From Paracoccus liaowanqingii (GTDB lineage: Bacteria > Pseudomonadota > Alphaproteobacteria > Rhodobacterales > Rhodobacteraceae), in NCBI RefSeq assembly GCF_004683865.2, contig NZ_CP038439.1:2024501-2088500 (forward strand): a stretch of 64,000 nucleotides of DNA. The letters are read 5' to 3'. Numbering within the stretch: the first letter of the stretch is position 1; each line of letters begins with the position of its first letter. A program made the translations under genes and the position numbers. Below are positions 53,956 through 62,685 of the stretch, in pieces. The notes below the pieces were generated by a model. It searched no databases and had not been told where the DNA came from. It saw nothing but the letters and a program-made list of their open reading frames with translations.

Positions 53956-53985
53956 TTGAATGCCCGGGGTCTGCATGCCTATCTT
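53956..53985 (+). promoter_or_regulatory. Possible promoter of the A-type carrier gene
   Basis: TTGAAT (53956-53961) and TATCTT (53980-53985) are 18 bp apart, 27 bases before the ATG. Pattern match only. Confidence 0.35.
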
Positions 53986-54012
53986 GAGGACAGCCCCGAA
54001 AGGATCCTGCTC

Positions 54013-54384
54013 ATGTTCGCCATTCCCGGCACCTCCCCCGTCTCGATCACGCCTGCTGCCGCCGCCCAGATCGTGCGGCTGATGGCGGGCAAGGACGCCT
54101 ATGGCCTGCGGATCGGCCTGAAGAAGGGCGGCTGCGCGGGCATGGAATACACGATGGAGCTGGCCGCGACCCCTGCCCCCAACGAGGAGGTGGTGGAGCT
54201 GGACGGCGCCCGCGTGATGATCGCGCCCATGGCGCAGATGTTCCTGTTCGGCACCGAGATCGACTACGAGACCGGGCTGCTGGAATCGGGCTTCCGGTTC
54301 CGCAATCCCAATGTGACCGACAGCTGCGGCTGCGGCGAATCCGTCCGCTTCGAGCCGATCGAGGGCAGCCGCGCGCAAAGCTGA
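54013..54384 (+). CDS. sufA: A-type iron-sulfur carrier (IscA/SufA family)
   Basis: A 123-residue HesB/IscA-family protein. The three conserved cysteines are present: GGCAG (near residue 38) and DSCGCG (near 102-107). It accepts and transfers Fe-S clusters. The ATG at 54013 opens the conserved part after about ten residues. SufA rather than IscA or ErpA is a guess from its nearness to the SufT-like gene; no sufBCDS genes are in the window. Confidence 0.88.
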   Translation: MFAIPGTSPVSITPAAAAQIVRLMAGKDAYGLRIGLKKGGCAGMEYTMELAATPAPNEEVVELDGARVMIAPMAQMFLFGTEIDYETGLLESGFRFRNPNVTDSCGCGESVRFEPIEGSRAQS

Positions 54385-54456
54385 GCCGCTGGCAGCGCTA
54401 CCAATATTGCGCCCCCGCCATGGGCTGTCTAAGCCCGTCCCAAAAGGGAGGCTTCG

Positions 54457-55194
54457 ATGGCACCGCGCAAACTGGCCGCAGGCAACTGGAAGATGAACGG
54501 GGATCTGGCCGCGCTGGACCAGATCGACGCGATGGCCGAAGCGGTCAAGGGTTCCTCCTGCGACGTGCTTATCTGCCCCCCCTCGCTGCTGATCCCGGCG
54601 ATGATCGCCAAGGGCGTCGTGGCGGTCGGCGGCCAGGATTGCCACGCCGCAGCCTCGGGCGCCCATACCGGCGACATCTCTGCCGCCATGCTGCACGATG
54701 CGGGCGCCACCCATGTGATCCTGGGCCATTCCGAGCGCCGCGCCGATCACCACGAGACCGACGAGACGGTCCGCGCCAAGGCCTTGGCGGCCCACCGGGC
54801 CGGGCTGATCGCGATCATCTGCCTGGGCGAGACCGGAGATCAGCGCGACGGCGGCCACACGCTGCAGGTCATCGCCGCCCAGCTGGCAGGTTCGGTCCCC
54901 GAGGGGGCGACGGCCGCCAACACCGTCATCGCCTACGAGCCGGTCTGGGCCATCGGCACCGGCCGCACGCCCACGATTCCGCAGATCGCCGAGGTGCATG
55001 CCCGGCTGCGCGCGGACCTGTCCGACCGCCTGCCTGACGGGGCCGAGGTGAGCCTCCTTTATGGCGGCAGCGTCAAGGGCGCCAATGCGGCCGAGATCTT
55101 CGCGATCCCCCATGTCGACGGCGCCCTGGTCGGCGGCGCCAGCCTGAAGGCCGCGGACTTCCTGCCCATCGTCGCCGCGCTGGACGCGGCTTGA
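54457..55194 (+). CDS. tpiA: Triose-phosphate isomerase (housekeeping)
   Basis: A 245-residue TPI that interconverts dihydroxyacetone phosphate and glyceraldehyde 3-phosphate. All canonical motifs are present: AAGNWKMNG (Asn and Lys of the active site), [19 protein letters not shown] and [19 protein letters not shown] lies just upstream of the ATG at 54457. This is the second TPI-family gene of the window and the canonical one, in contrast to eryH at 36793. It supplies the triose phosphates needed by the fba of the erythritol cluster. It lies 52 bases before tRNA-Arg. Confidence 0.95.
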   Translation: MAPRKLAAGNWKMNGDLAALDQIDAMAEAVKGSSCDVLICPPSLLIPAMIAKGVVAVGGQDCHAAASGAHTGDISAAMLHDAGATHVILGHSERRADHHETDETVRAKALAAHRAGLIAIICLGETGDQRDGGHTLQVIAAQLAGSVPEGATAANTVIAYEPVWAIGTGRTPTIPQIAEVHARLRADLSDRLPDGAEVSLLYGGSVKGANAAEIFAIPHVDGALVGGASLKAADFLPIVAALDAA

Positions 55195-55241
55195 TCGATT
55201 TTCACCATTGCGCCGCCCCGGCCGGACCGGTAATCAGGCGC

Positions 55242-55323
<82 letters not shown>

Positions 55324-55680
55324 ATTTTCTAATTCAATTTCAGTTGGTTCTAATCTAGCCGCGGCGGTGGCAGATTCGACTGGTTCGCAGTGTGTTCATA
55401 GAACATCAGCTCTGCGTCTGAAACTTGCGAGAAATTTGGGACAGTCCAGAACTCAAGGACGTGCGGCATCGAAGCGCTGGGAGGGATCTTTCGCATTTTT
55501 TGATGCGCGCTGCGGCTTGGCGAAGCACTCTAGTAGTAAAGCCAGCCCCAAAATGAACGTTGCCGGAGGGGTGGCCGCCCACTCCGACAACAGCATTCAG
55601 CAAGTATCTGCCCGGACAGGTTACCCGAGCGTGGAATCGCCCGCAACACTTTCGTCAGCCTTCGTTTCGTGGGGGCAGGC
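55324..55680 (+). other. Noncoding leader between tRNA-Arg and repC, with a LexA-like box
   Basis: No convincing gene lies here. GTTC-N7-GTTC (55383-55397) matches the alphaproteobacterial LexA site and overlaps a dyad TGTTCATAGAACA (55393-55405). It lies in a possible weak promoter (TTCGAC, 17 bp, ATAGAA). The long leader before repC may also hold an antisense regulatory RNA, as in repABC plasmids, but I cannot point to it. Confidence 0.35.
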
Positions 55681-56787
55681 ATGAGCACAACGCTGACCCA
55701 TAGCGGGCTGCTCGCCAATGTGCGGCCCTTCGATCTGGCAGACATCCTTGCGAAACTGCGGAAGCAGCTGGGACTTCGTGACGAGGACATATCCTACGTC
55801 CGATGGGCGTTACGGAAGGTGCAGCGCGAGGATTTCGAGCCAGGCAGGATCTGTGCCATTTGGACCTCGGTGGCGCGACTGGCAGATGAACTTGGTCTTT
55901 CTGTGCGCCAGATCAATCGCATCGAAGCGCGACTATCCGAGCGTACACTGATTTGTCGCACGACGATGCGGAACGGACGAAGGTTCGGCGTCCGGGCGTC
56001 AGATGGACGTATCACCGCCGCGAGCGGTATCAATATCGCGCCGCTGATCGACCGCGCTGGCGAGCTTCTGGACTTGATCTCGCGGCAGGCGGCCCATGCG
56101 ATGGAGCTGCAGGCGGCACGGTACAAAGCCAATGACTTGATCAAGAAAATCCATGGACTCGATGCGCCGGAAGCTCTTGCCGCCGCGCGCGCTGCTTTCC
56201 CCCGTCTAAGGCCTTCCGAGGTGCAGAGCCATGACAGGCTGGTCCAGATTATCGACGCTCTTTCGGCTGTGTTGGCCGATTTTTCGGTTTGCTCCGGTCG
56301 GACAGTAGAGGCCGCGGCGTCGGACAATTCGGCCCGACCAGATACTAAGGAAGAAAATAAAACCGAAATCTGTAGCAGGCGACAGGTCAAGCGGAAGGTG
56401 CCGCACACTTCACCGGATCAAGTGATTCTGCTTGCCAGCACCGGCTTCCACGAGGTGATCAGCCTCTACGCAGATGCCCTGTCACCGGGTGGGCCACTAA
56501 CGTGGCAGGCGATGGGGCTGGCTGCGCGTGAGCGGGCTGCGATGATCGGCATATCTGGTGCGCTGTGGTCGAACGCCTGCGATTTGCTGGGTGAGGCGCA
56601 GAGTGTTCTCTGCTTGCTCATCGCCGACCGGAACGCCGAGCGGGTTGGGGGCTTCCGGGTTCGGGATGCAGCTTCGGCCTTTGCGGGAATGGTGCGTGCG
56701 GAGGCGAGAGGGAAGGCAGTCACGAGCGCCTTGCTGGGTGAGTTGATGCAGTTCAGCAAAGGCGAGGGTCAGGCATGTCGGCAGTGA
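55681..56787 (+). CDS. RepC-like replication initiator
   Basis: A 368-residue protein with RepC layout. The N-terminal domain (about residues 15-130) has KQLGLRDEDISYVRWAL, WTSVARLADELGLSVRQINR (winged helix) and GRRFGVRASDGRI. A variable linker follows, then a C-terminal domain with GISGALWSNACDLLGEAQSVL and a FRVRDAASAFAGMVRAEARG end. RepC initiates replication of repABC plasmids, but no repA or repB lies upstream, so this is an orphan initiator in a tRNA-bordered element. An AT-rich patch at about 56341-56375 within the linker is where such plasmids keep their origin. The ATG at 55681 is the best start. Confidence 0.75.
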   Translation: MSTTLTHSGLLANVRPFDLADILAKLRKQLGLRDEDISYVRWALRKVQREDFEPGRICAIWTSVARLADELGLSVRQINRIEARLSERTLICRTTMRNGRRFGVRASDGRITAASGINIAPLIDRAGELLDLISRQAAHAMELQAARYKANDLIKKIHGLDAPEALAAARAAFPRLRPSEVQSHDRLVQIIDALSAVLADFSVCSGRTVEAAASDNSARPDTKEENKTEICSRRQVKRKVPHTSPDQVILLASTGFHEVISLYADALSPGGPLTWQAMGLAARERAAMIGISGALWSNACDLLGEAQSVLCLLIADRNAERVGGFRVRDAASAFAGMVRAEARGKAVTSALLGELMQFSKGEGQACRQ

Positions 56788-57029
56788 CGCTCGGGTCTTT
56801 GAGTGCGCGGCAGCGGTTCATGCGCCGTCCTCTTGTGAAACCTGCCCGCAGCGCCCGTCAGGAGGCTGGCGAAGGGAAGGTTTCACAGCCGCTGCAGGCG
56901 GCTTCGATCCGGGACGGATCGGCGGCGCAGCCGCTTGCGGGGTCGAGGGGCGCAGCGCCCTCGCCGACATGTTGCTCGCAACATAATAGTCGGTCAGTAG
57001 TGCGTTTCTTTGCAACGGGGGCTGCGTGA
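56775..57029 (+). CDS. Possible small protein between repC and the relaxase gene
   Basis: An 84-codon frame whose ATG overlaps the repC stop by 13 bases and whose stop shares one base with the relaxase ATG, a pattern that suggests coupling. The sequence is basic (ARQRFMRRPLVKPARSARQ) with no family I know, and it runs over the candidate oriT. It may be only the DNA of that transfer origin read as protein. I give it little weight. Confidence 0.25.
   Translation: MSAVTLGSLSARQRFMRRPLVKPARSARQEAGEGKVSQPLQAASIRDGSAAQPLAGSRGAAPSPTCCSQHNSRSVVRFFATGAA
56969..57010 (+). other. Candidate oriT of MOBV type
   Basis: A perfect dyad ATGTTGCTCGCAACAT (56969-56984) is followed 13 bases later by TAGTGCG/TTT (56998-57007). 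The MOBV nick consensus is TAGTGTG/TTA, so the nick would fall between 57004 and 57005, 24 bases before the relaxase gene. The placement upstream of a MOBV relaxase in the same direction is typical. Inference from pattern. Confidence 0.5.
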
Positions 57030-58465
57030 TGGCAGGTCCCCAGTTCTTTCACATCCAGTCCTTTGCGCGCAGCCCCAACAAGGGCGGGCAGTCGGTCGAG
57101 CAGGTGCTTGCTGAGGCTGCGCGTGAGCCAAGGTATTCGCGCCATGTCGATGATCCAAAGGAGCACCGGGTTATCTTTGGTCTGTCGCCGGGCGGCGTGC
57201 GCCAGCGCCACGATGAAATGGTCGCGGCTGGTGGCGTCACTGTTTCCTTGAAGGACGGCAAGACAGCGCGGCGAGGCATCCGCAAAGATCGCCACACGTT
57301 GATGACCTGTGTTGCGTCCCACCCAAACCTGACATCTCAGATCATGAGCGATCCTGCGGCCAAGGCTGATTACGACGCGTGGGTTGATCGGAATTTGCGC
57401 TTCTTGCGCGGCCTCTTCGGCGAGCAGCTTGTCAGCATGATCGAGCATGTCGATGAGGAGCACCCCCATCTGCACGCCTACATTTTGCCACTGAACGACA
57501 CCGGCTGTTCGGCCAGAGAGCTGAACCCGTGTTGGGTCATCAAGACGGAAGCAGAGGCCACGGCCCGCGACACAGGCCACGATGACAAGACTGCCGTGAA
57601 GTTCGGCAACCTTGCCTACCGTGCGAAGGCTCGTGAGCTCCAAGACCAGTACTATGACGAAGTGGGGCTTGCGTCGGGCCTAACCCGCACCGGGCCGAAG
57701 CGTGAGCGGCTGTCACGGCAGCAATGGAGCGCCCGAAAGGGCGATGCGATGCGGACCGCCCTGACCATGCAGCAGATCGAAGAAAAGGCGATCGAACTGG
57801 CAGAGCGGGAGGATGCCCTGAACCAGTCGGTCGAAATCAAGGCCCAGGACATCGTGGCAAAGCTCGATGCGGCAGAGATACTTTACGCTCAAGCGGAAGC
57901 TGACAAGGCGTTTGCCGATCAGGAGAGGGCCCGTGTGGCACGTCTCGTAAAGGCGCAGGCTACTGAGGCGGCAGCTCTCAGGGCCGCTGCGGAGGAGGAG
58001 GCGAAGAAAATTAAAGCTATCGCAGAAGATTTCGCCGCGCAAACCGCCACCCGGGCCAACACCGCTTTGACACAGGCAGAGCGCAAGGCGACACAGATGA
58101 CCCAAGAACTTCTTAATGCACGGCGCGCCTTTGAGACAGAGAAAGCGGCGATCACAGAGCATATCTCGAAAGAGGCAGCTGTTGTCGCCGTTCGCCTAAT
58201 TGCAGGAGTCTTGAACGGAGACGTTGGCATGAAGCCCGATGGCGCGGGCTGGTACATCCGTGACGATGCCTTGCGCGACCGGGCACAGGCACTGAAAATC
58301 GGAACCGCTCTGCGCGATGTGGTTTCGACGGTGGCAAAGCTATGGGACCGCCTGAAGGGACGGCTCACGGCTGTCGAACATGTAGACGAGAGAACGCGAG
58401 TATCCGAACTGGTGCAGCGCGTCGATCCCCCGTCGCCCAGACCGCAAGGAGGGTTTGAGCCTTGA
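57029..58465 (+). CDS. mob: MOBV-family relaxase (Mob/Pre)
   Basis: A 478-residue relaxase of the Pre/Mob family. The N-terminal FFHIQSFARSPNKGG and the metal-site motif HVDEEHPHLHAYILP (from residue 140) are the MOBV hallmarks. Residues about 255-400 are a long, Glu/Ala-rich coiled coil, which may contact a coupling protein. It nicks oriT and leads the strand into a helper conjugation channel; no type IV secretion genes are in the window, so the element would be mobilizable, not self-transmissible. I used the ATG at 57029 over the GTG just before it. A TTGA overlap joins it to the next gene. Confidence 0.85.
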   Translation: MAGPQFFHIQSFARSPNKGGQSVEQVLAEAAREPRYSRHVDDPKEHRVIFGLSPGGVRQRHDEMVAAGGVTVSLKDGKTARRGIRKDRHTLMTCVASHPNLTSQIMSDPAAKADYDAWVDRNLRFLRGLFGEQLVSMIEHVDEEHPHLHAYILPLNDTGCSARELNPCWVIKTEAEATARDTGHDDKTAVKFGNLAYRAKARELQDQYYDEVGLASGLTRTGPKRERLSRQQWSARKGDAMRTALTMQQIEEKAIELAEREDALNQSVEIKAQDIVAKLDAAEILYAQAEADKAFADQERARVARLVKAQATEAAALRAAAEEEAKKIKAIAEDFAAQTATRANTALTQAERKATQMTQELLNARRAFETEKAAITEHISKEAAVVAVRLIAGVLNGDVGMKPDGAGWYIRDDALRDRAQALKIGTALRDVVSTVAKLWDRLKGRLTAVEHVDERTRVSELVQRVDPPSPRPQGGFEP

Positions 58466-59208
58466 CTGACATACTTGGCGCTAGAATGGCCGAAATTCAG
58501 CAACGGCAACAGGCAAGAGCGCAGGCTGCCGATGAGGAGCTGGTTCGGCTGAAAGCAATGCTCTCGGACCACGCGGACGGCATCAAGGTCACTCTGGCTG
58601 CCGAGATGGATCGGATTGATGATCTCAAATCCGGTGTCGGCGCACAGATCCGCGACGCCACCAATGCATCAACTCGGTTGCGGCAGGATAGCGAGGGGAT
58701 GAGACGAGTGCTGAAAGCCAACGAAGTGGCACTTCGGCGGCAGGCTCGGTGGGCGTGGACGGCAGTTGGCGGGGCGTGTCTTGCCGCCGTTGTCATTGTC
58801 TTGCTGGCGGGTTGGGCAGCAACCAGCCTTATTGACGCTGCGAGGCTGGAAGCGGATGCGATACGAACCGCGAATGTTGACGAACTGACGGACGCACGCG
58901 AGGAGGGGCAGCGCGCAATAGCCGAGCTGCACCAGCAGCTTGCCGCGCAGCAGGCCGAGGTCGAGCGTAGCAGTGAGGATGTCGGGGCGGAATTTGCAGC
59001 CCTTTCCACCGAGCGCGACGCCGTTCAGGCTGAGCTGGAAAGGTTCAGCCATTTTCGGGACCGGCTTGGTATTACGCTTGTCGAGGGCCAAAATCGAGTG
59101 TTCATTGTCGTGCCCGAAGGGCAGGAAATCCGCGCGTGGCGGGCTGCAGGCTTGTCGAATCTCGCGCGCTACAATGGCAGGATGTATCGCGTCATGGCAC
59201 AGCGGTGA
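58462..59208 (+). CDS. Membrane-anchored coiled-coil protein coupled to the relaxase
   Basis: A 248-residue protein of no family I can name. Residues 1-90 are helical and charged, one membrane helix follows (about 97-123, WTAVGGACLAAVVIVLLAGW), then a coiled-coil stretch (residues 130-200, many Glu/Ala/Gln) and a small globular end. The start is TTG at 58462, overlapping the relaxase stop, with AAGGAGG nine bases upstream; an ATG at 58486 lacks a ribosome site. Position suggests a mobilisation accessory that docks the relaxosome at the membrane, in the manner of MobB- or MbeD-like proteins. This is inference. Confidence 0.6.
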   Translation: MTDILGARMAEIQQRQQARAQAADEELVRLKAMLSDHADGIKVTLAAEMDRIDDLKSGVGAQIRDATNASTRLRQDSEGMRRVLKANEVALRRQARWAWTAVGGACLAAVVIVLLAGWAATSLIDAARLEADAIRTANVDELTDAREEGQRAIAELHQQLAAQQAEVERSSEDVGAEFAALSTERDAVQAELERFSHFRDRLGITLVEGQNRVFIVVPEGQEIRAWRAAGLSNLARYNGRMYRVMAQR

Positions 59209-59223
59209 CTGGCTATTGTTCCG

Positions 59224-59830
59224 TCACCAGTTCCTGAGCAAGTGGCGCAGCGACATGACCTCTATCCCGTTAGTCAGCGGTAAAGGATCAGTGCCGGGAT
59301 AGGAAACAATACGTCGTATTGGCTCCAGATCCTCGCAGGCGTGATGGAAGCCTCGTTCGATTTTTGGTGACAGGCTGGGTTTGATCTTGATGGCCCACCG
59401 CGCACCCTGGGGCAGCGTCAGCACCAGATCCACCTCGGCCCCTGCCCCACTGCGCTAAAACTGCGCCTGCGTGCCCTCAGGGATTGTGGCATGCGCAGTA
59501 TCGATAACCAGCCCCTCCCAGCCTGCGCCGGCGACAGGATGCACCAGAACGTCCTCCAGTGTTTGCCGCCCCAGAAGAGTTTGGAGAATGCGATATCGCG
59601 GACATAGATGCGGGGAAATTTCACCGGCCGCTTGCCGATATTGGCGCGCCACGGCTTCAACCGGCGGACAAGCATTAGAACAACCAGCAGGTCGAGATAG
59701 GGCCACACGGTTTTGCCATCCACGCCAAGAACGCGGGCCAGCTCAGCGCCATGGGACCGGCTGGAACGATGGTGCGCCAGCATGGTCCAAAAACGGCACA
59801 GCGTTTCGGCGGTGCGGATGAAGTTGCACC
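59224..59830 (-). pseudogene. Broken DUF4143 (AAA-type) ATPase gene, C-terminal half
   Basis: Read on the minus strand, remnants of a DUF4143 protein are clear: MLAHHRS, ELARVLGVDGKTVW, YLDLLVVLMLVRRL, YVRD, then in another frame VLVHPVAGAGWEGLVI and GTQAQF, and finally EVDLVLTLPQGARWAIKIK and ERGFHHACEDLEP. A frameshift lies near 59560-59600. A TAG at about 59455-59457 replaces what is usually Tyr after GTQAQF. The N-terminal ATPase domain is missing: homology stops near 59830, where AT-rich DNA begins. The gene is dead and marks an insertion or deletion scar. Confidence 0.8.
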
Positions 59831-60179
59831 GCTAGCAAGAGCAAGCTTAATCGTTGCGAGAACGGAAGGTATTCAGCTCCTTTTCGTCCACGCTAAAAAA
59901 TATAAATAAAGTCTCTTGTCCGATCGCTTCTTTATCTATCATAGACTAGTAAAGCGCAAAGTTCTAACCTAAAGTCCGTCACGCGAAACGACTATCGAAG
60001 AATAAATTAGTCTGACTTTTGATGATATCGCTGACTAGTAGTAAGGCCCGATCAATACAACAATGTGTTCTCGAAACATTATGAAAAATTTGCGATCTCT
60101 GTACGATGACTAAAACCAACTTTCTAGCGAGCGCATAGGCGATCTTCTTATAACGAACTAGCTGAATTTGGGAGCCTCT
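59831..60179 (+). other. AT-rich noncoding stretch before the ATPase-HNH module
   Basis: Sharp fall in GC compared with the flanks. No gene is evident. GACTAGTA occurs at 59944-59951 and 60033-60040. The promoter of the ATPase gene should lie here but I could not choose one -10 box among several AT-rich candidates. Confidence 0.4.
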
Positions 60180-61850
60180 ATGTCTAGTTTTCCTGTATTT
60201 TTCACAATCTCAAACCTTGAAGCCGTTCGATCAAAAATACGCAACCTTGACAAATTCATCTTGATCTCACTGTCTGAAAATGGGGTGTGCCGCAGCTACA
60301 TTCACACAAGTCGTCAAGGTCGACGGGAGCAGTTTTGGAATGAGGACGAGTACGTTACAAGAATAAATATCGCATTTATGCGCGATGCTGAAAAAAATTC
60401 ACTATTGAGCTTCGAGAGTGCTTATAAAATTGTCGTTGAAGCCACGGAAGAAAAAGAATTGCTAAGCTATGATCAAAAAACCGTAGGCTTCACGTTTGCG
60501 AGCTTAGCTTTGACTTCAGATAGTTATAGACAGATCATTTCAAGGATCGGCGTAAAGGCTGGAATTGAAGCTCTCTTAGCAACAAATGACATCCTCGCCA
60601 CTAAAGAATACCAACCCAACAAGGCAATCATTAGAAACAAGCGTTTACAGCAACGTTTATTAAAGTCCCTTGCCACTAACTCAGAGCAATTATTCCTGAT
60701 AGACCATGGGAGGAGTATTCTTGACGATACCGAGCGGGCAGCAATAGACCATGCTCGACCAGAATTTTCTTGCGGCTTCCAACTTTGTTCAGGACAATCG
60801 TATCAATTCCAATTTAACTTCGGTCAAACGACCGATCTAGGAAGAAGAGCAGCAATACTTATCGGAAAGAATGGGTCGGGTAAAAGTCAAACACTCCGAC
60901 ACATAGCGAAGAGTGCGCTCACAGTCTCCAAAGGGAATTGGCATGGAAACTTTACGCCGAGTCGAGTACTTGCATTTTATACCGGATCGAGAGTATCAAA
61001 AATTTACCCACCACAGACACTGTCTAGGCGGATATCTGGATACAAAGTTCACAACCTCGCGCATGAAGATTCTACGTCGAATAGTAGCGTAATCTCGGTT
61101 CTGCTAAGTATGATCGAGAAAGATACTGAGATAGCAAACCTCTCCAGGTTTGTAATTTTTCAAGATATTATTAAAGAGGCTGAAAATCGTTCGCGGATCT
61201 GCGTGTATCATAATGACTATGGGCCGATAAATATACTGACTATCGCAAGACCGTACCCTGAATCTGGGACCATCACTTTCGCAACCTCACTGGGGGAACG
61301 GATCGATCAGTTCCCTCGGGACTTCGTGGCCTCTATCGATTCTAAGAAGGGTCTCTTTAAGGGATCTCCGGGAGATTTTAGTTCTGGTGAAGAGGCTTAC
61401 ATTCGTTTTTCCGTATTCGCTTCCGCTCACACCGAAAATGGTTCACTACTTCTGCTAGATGAACCGGAGGTCTATTTGCACCCGCAGTTCATCGACGCTC
61501 TTATGGGATCTTTGCACAAGGTTCTTGAACTCACTGGATCAGTTGCAGTAGTGGCGACTCACTCGGCTTACATCGTGCGATGCGTTGAAGAGGAACTTGT
61601 ACATATTCTCCGAGGTGGATTATCCGAACCAACCGAAGTACAGAAGCCACGAATGAAGACATTTGGCGCCGATGTCGGCATGATATCTCTATTTGTTTTT
61701 GGTGAGGATGAAATGGCGACAACTCTGACGCGCGCAGAGCGCTTTCACAACAACCGTGATGACAACACCATGACAATAAGAGATTCATTAAAAAACATTG
61801 CATCTGAAGATCTTATTTCAAGAATTGTTAACGCTCATGAAGAAAATTGA
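60180..61850 (+). CDS. AAA ATPase of a putative ATPase-HNH defence module (PtuA-like)
   Basis: A 556-residue ATPase. Residues 1-215 are an N-terminal region I do not recognise. The ABC/RecF-like ATPase follows: Walker A GKNGSGKS (residues 229-236), signature FSSGEEA, Walker B LLLLDEPEVYLHPQ (DE at 427-428) and THSAYIV. This is the OLD/PtuA-type arrangement found in anti-phage systems. The next gene encodes an HNH nuclease and overlaps by 14 bases, the Septu (PtuA-PtuB) layout. Codons are AT-rich and unlike the host's, showing recent transfer. The ATG at 60180 follows GGGAG. A Septu system is the best guess, with a divergent N-terminus. Confidence 0.7.
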   Translation: MSSFPVFFTISNLEAVRSKIRNLDKFILISLSENGVCRSYIHTSRQGRREQFWNEDEYVTRINIAFMRDAEKNSLLSFESAYKIVVEATEEKELLSYDQKTVGFTFASLALTSDSYRQIISRIGVKAGIEALLATNDILATKEYQPNKAIIRNKRLQQRLLKSLATNSEQLFLIDHGRSILDDTERAAIDHARPEFSCGFQLCSGQSYQFQFNFGQTTDLGRRAAILIGKNGSGKSQTLRHIAKSALTVSKGNWHGNFTPSRVLAFYTGSRVSKIYPPQTLSRRISGYKVHNLAHEDSTSNSSVISVLLSMIEKDTEIANLSRFVIFQDIIKEAENRSRICVYHNDYGPINILTIARPYPESGTITFATSLGERIDQFPRDFVASIDSKKGLFKGSPGDFSSGEEAYIRFSVFASAHTENGSLLLLDEPEVYLHPQFIDALMGSLHKVLELTGSVAVVATHSAYIVRCVEEELVHILRGGLSEPTEVQKPRMKTFGADVGMISLFVFGEDEMATTLTRAERFHNNRDDNTMTIRDSLKNIASEDLISRIVNAHEEN

Positions 61851-62685
61851 TAGACCTAAAAGCAGCCATTCAGATCTTCTGCAAGTGGCGTGCCGAAATA
61901 AGAAGCTAAAAAAAACATATCCAAAATTGATAAAGTTTTACAATCGCACCGAACGCCTAGCTCGGCATTATGATAATTTTGGCGGAAATCCAAATGATAT
62001 CAAAGCGACAAAGCTTTCGGCAGATGAAAAGGAAGCAATACTCTACCTATACGATAAACCTCCTTTAGGACTGCCCTATTTAAATAGTCTAAGGGATTCA
62101 TTATCCGGAGAAACCTGCCCGATGTGCGGAGGTGAAAATCCCACGACACTCGATCACTACCTGACGAAGCAAAAATATCCCGAATATGCTCTCCTCGCAT
62201 TTAATTTGGTACCAGCTTGCGCATGCAATGGGGACCGAGGCGAAAGGCTATACAATCAGGCAACTGGAGCTAGGATCCTACATCCATATTATGATGACTG
62301 CCTTTTGAGGCCTTTAGTTCGCATCCTGTTTGACCCCGGTGAGACCCCTCCCAAATTCACTATTGATTACTTACTAAGCATGCATGATCCAAACTACGAG
62401 AATCTGAAATATCATGTCGAGAACATTATTCTTAGAACGAATTTTATGAGTTTCTTTTCCAAAAATTGGTTTAGGGTAAGGGATCGGCCCGGAGATATTC
62501 TCGCCGGATACTCAAAGTGCATGTCAACAAAAATGGATTTCCAGAATTATCTCGCCGGGCAACATGAGGCTAGTTTTGGAGGACAGGGCCCTAACTCTTG
62601 GCGAGCAATATTTTTTAGATCAATCTTGAATAAAAATGTATCCGGCTGGCTATATAACCGTTATCATGCCAACGGTTATATATAA
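61837..62685 (+). CDS. HNH endonuclease of the putative defence module (PtuB-like)
   Basis: A 282-residue HNH nuclease. CPMC (Cys94 and Cys97) starts the zinc site, LDHYLTKQKYPEYALLAFN (Asp106-His107) gives the catalytic HNH core, and NLVPACACN closes it (Cys128, Cys130, Asn131). The second zinc pair is C-x-C, where most relatives have C-x-x-C. The N-terminal 80 residues are basic and helical. It should cut DNA or RNA when released or activated by the ATPase encoded just upstream; the 14-base overlap ensures co-production. AT-rich like its partner. The nuclease family is clear; the defence role is inferred. Confidence 0.72.
   Translation: MKKIDRPKSSHSDLLQVACRNKKLKKTYPKLIKFYNRTERLARHYDNFGGNPNDIKATKLSADEKEAILYLYDKPPLGLPYLNSLRDSLSGETCPMCGGENPTTLDHYLTKQKYPEYALLAFNLVPACACNGDRGERLYNQATGARILHPYYDDCLLRPLVRILFDPGETPPKFTIDYLLSMHDPNYENLKYHVENIILRTNFMSFFSKNWFRVRDRPGDILAGYSKCMSTKMDFQNYLAGQHEASFGGQGPNSWRAIFFRSILNKNVSGWLYNRYHANGYI

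Noticed and set aside
59944..60040. Two GACTAGTA copies as attachment sites or operators
   Set aside because: Eight-base repeats in AT-rich DNA are expected by chance, and spacing and surroundings give no support.
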